DNA of 6,647 bases, from assembly GCA_946610835.1 (NCBI GenBank), contig CAMOCU010000054.1, positions 1-6,647 of the forward strand, written 5' to 3'. Below are positions 5,520 to 6,647 of this stretch, piece by piece (the stretch's first letter is position 1; every line of letters begins with the position of its first letter). This DNA is from an uncultured Clostridia bacterium (GTDB lineage Bacteria > Bacillota > Clostridia > Oscillospirales > Acutalibacteraceae). Below the pieces are notes generated by a model, which did not search any database, was not told where the DNA came from, and saw only the letters and a list, made by a program, of their open reading frames with translations. A program made the position numbers and the translations under genes.

Positions 5520-6647
5520 ATGCACAAAACAAAACGGCCGCTCAGCTTTCTGCTGGCGGTGCTGATGATCGTCTCGATGTTCGCGGCGGTGCCGTTCTCG
5601 GCGCTGGCGGTACCTGAGGGTACACCCCTGACTGATCAACTACCGTCCACACAAGGAACCTATTATCTGACGCAGGATATCACCATCAGCAGCACATGGC
5701 TGGTGCCGTCCGGCGCGACCACCCTCGACCTCAACGGCTACGGGATTCGGATGACCGGAACCGGTACGGTTATTGATGTTTGCCGTGATGCTTCCTGCGT
5801 ACTGACACTGAATGACAGCCGGCCGACGTATAGCGGCGGAGAAAACAGACCGAGCGGCATTCTTGGCGGCTATATTACAGGAGGGACGGGTTCAACCCAT
5901 TCTGGTACTTCGGCCGGAACAACAAAGAACACCGGCGGCGGTATATTTGTAAGCAATGCCGTTTTAAATATAAACGGCGGCACAATTACCGGCAACAGCG
6001 CTGATTGGGGCGGCGGCATTTACATCAACAATGATTGTACTGTCAATATGACCGGCGGCGCTATTACAGGGAATTCCTGTGCCCGTAACGGTTATGGCGG
6101 GGGCGTTTTTTTATCGGCATATTCAACATTCAATGTATCCCATACGCCTTCTATTATGGGCAATTATTATTACAGCTACAACGGTAAACAATACCCAAAA
6201 AATGTTCATATGCAGGTTGTTTACAGTGGTGGAAAGCCATTGTATGCAAAATTTACCATTGTTTCCCCCGGACTGACAGCCGGTGCACAGATCGGCATTT
6301 ATGAGTATCAAACTAACCAGTATCACGTGACCAGCGGATACAGTACGTATCACAGTGGAGTTAATCCGGGAACTTACTTCAGCTGCGACAATGCTGGTTA
6401 TGCATACATTGTAAATGAGGGCGAACTACTGTCCGTACCCGCGTTCACCATCACATGGCAGAACGAGGACGGTTCTTTGATCGACACAACGACGGTTGCC
6501 GGGGGCACCGTGCCCACGCACGCCGATGCGACCAAGGACGCGACCGCAGAGTACACCTACACGTTCGCAGGCTGGACGCCCAAAGTTGCGGCGGCCGATC
6601 GCAACGCGACCTATACCGCAACGTTTACCCAGAACGACAGAGAGTAT
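5520..6647 (+). CDS. Secreted surface protein with beta-helix coils and InlB/Flg_new-type repeat, C-terminus outside window
   Basis: 376 codons are visible and the frame is open at the window edge. The ATG is chosen because AAGGAGGT (5506-5513) lies six bases upstream. Residues 1-30 are a Gram-positive signal peptide: HKTKR, a hydrophobic core, then cleavage expected after ALA at 30. Residues about 45-110 resemble the leader of extracellular beta-helix proteins (TYYLTQDITI, TLDLNGYGI). Residues 139-163, 164-192 and 193 onward are three coils starting GGG(I/V)(F/Y) and containing GG-x-ITGN, typical of right-handed parallel beta-helices. Residues 309-376 (FTITWQNEDG ... FAGWTP ... NATYTATFT) match InlB B-repeat/Listeria-Bacteroides repeats. 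Such proteins are usually large adhesins anchored at the cell wall; the anchor would lie beyond the window. The ligand is unknown. Codon use in the middle is markedly AT-rich compared with both ends. Confidence 0.9.
   Translation, partial: MHKTKRPLSFLLAVLMIVSMFAAVPFSALAVPEGTPLTDQLPSTQGTYYLTQDITISSTWLVPSGATTLDLNGYGIRMTGTGTVIDVCRDASCVLTLNDSRPTYSGGENRPSGILGGYITGGTGSTHSGTSAGTTKNTGGGIFVSNAVLNINGGTITGNSADWGGGIYINNDCTVNMTGGAITGNSCARNGYGGGVFLSAYSTFNVSHTPSIMGNYYYSYNGKQYPKNVHMQVVYSGGKPLYAKFTIVSPGLTAGAQIGIYEYQTNQYHVTSGYSTYHSGVNPGTYFSCDNAGYAYIVNEGELLSVPAFTITWQNEDGSLIDTTTVAGGTVPTHADATKDATAEYTYTFAGWTPKVAAADRNATYTATFTQNDREY

Noticed and set aside
6123..6353. Minus-strand frame inside the surface protein gene
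   Set aside because: It lies opposite a continuous coding frame with signal peptide and repeats, and has no start signal of its own.

Overview
The window most likely comes from a Clostridia-type Firmicute, probably a gut or anaerobic Oscillospiraceae/Ruminococcaceae-like organism. This is inferred from strong AGGAGG ribosome binding sites, a two-gene FAD oxidoreductase set followed by a DUF1667 gene, an AlaX-DHHA1 editing protein, a CCA-encoding tRNA-Pro, and a signal-peptide surface protein with beta-helix and InlB-type repeats. Base composition is moderately GC-rich in the housekeeping genes and more AT-rich in the accessory part.

Bases 1-2974, minus strand, hold a compact catabolic operon. 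A good sigma-A type promoter (TTGCAA, 17 bp, TAGAAT) drives a GlpA/GlpO-like FAD dehydrogenase with a C-terminal BFD-type iron-sulfur domain. It is followed after 5 bp by a pyridine-nucleotide-disulfide-type FAD/NAD(P) oxidoreductase, and after 4 bp by a DUF1667 cysteine-motif protein cut by the window edge. Together they look like an anaerobic glycerol-3-phosphate (or related 2-hydroxyacid) dehydrogenase module. Two small palindromes flank the promoter and could be operators.

Bases 3034-4461 hold an alanyl-tRNA editing protein (AlaX with DHHA1, minus strand) and a divergent tRNA-Pro(GGG) on the plus strand. Each has its own promoter in the AT-rich gap, and the tRNA is followed by a textbook terminator.

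Bases 4515-5519 are an accessory scar. On the minus strand lies the first 86 codons of a siphovirus distal tail (Dit) gene, ended by TAA. In the same frame it is followed by about 36 codons resembling the C-terminal helix-turn-helix of a phage late regulator. The rest (5123-5519) has no recognisable gene but contains a consensus plus-strand promoter and hairpins that could mark a small RNA or a long leader.

Bases 5520-6647, plus strand, hold the first 376 codons of a secreted, probably cell-surface, protein: signal peptide, parallel beta-helix coils and the start of an InlB/Flg_new-type repeat region. Codon use changes sharply along it, suggesting a mosaic gene.

I do not see a clear undescribed defence or metabolic system here. 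The points most worth a second look are the phage scar next to tRNA-Pro, its unexpected gene order, the possible small RNA, and the mosaic surface gene.
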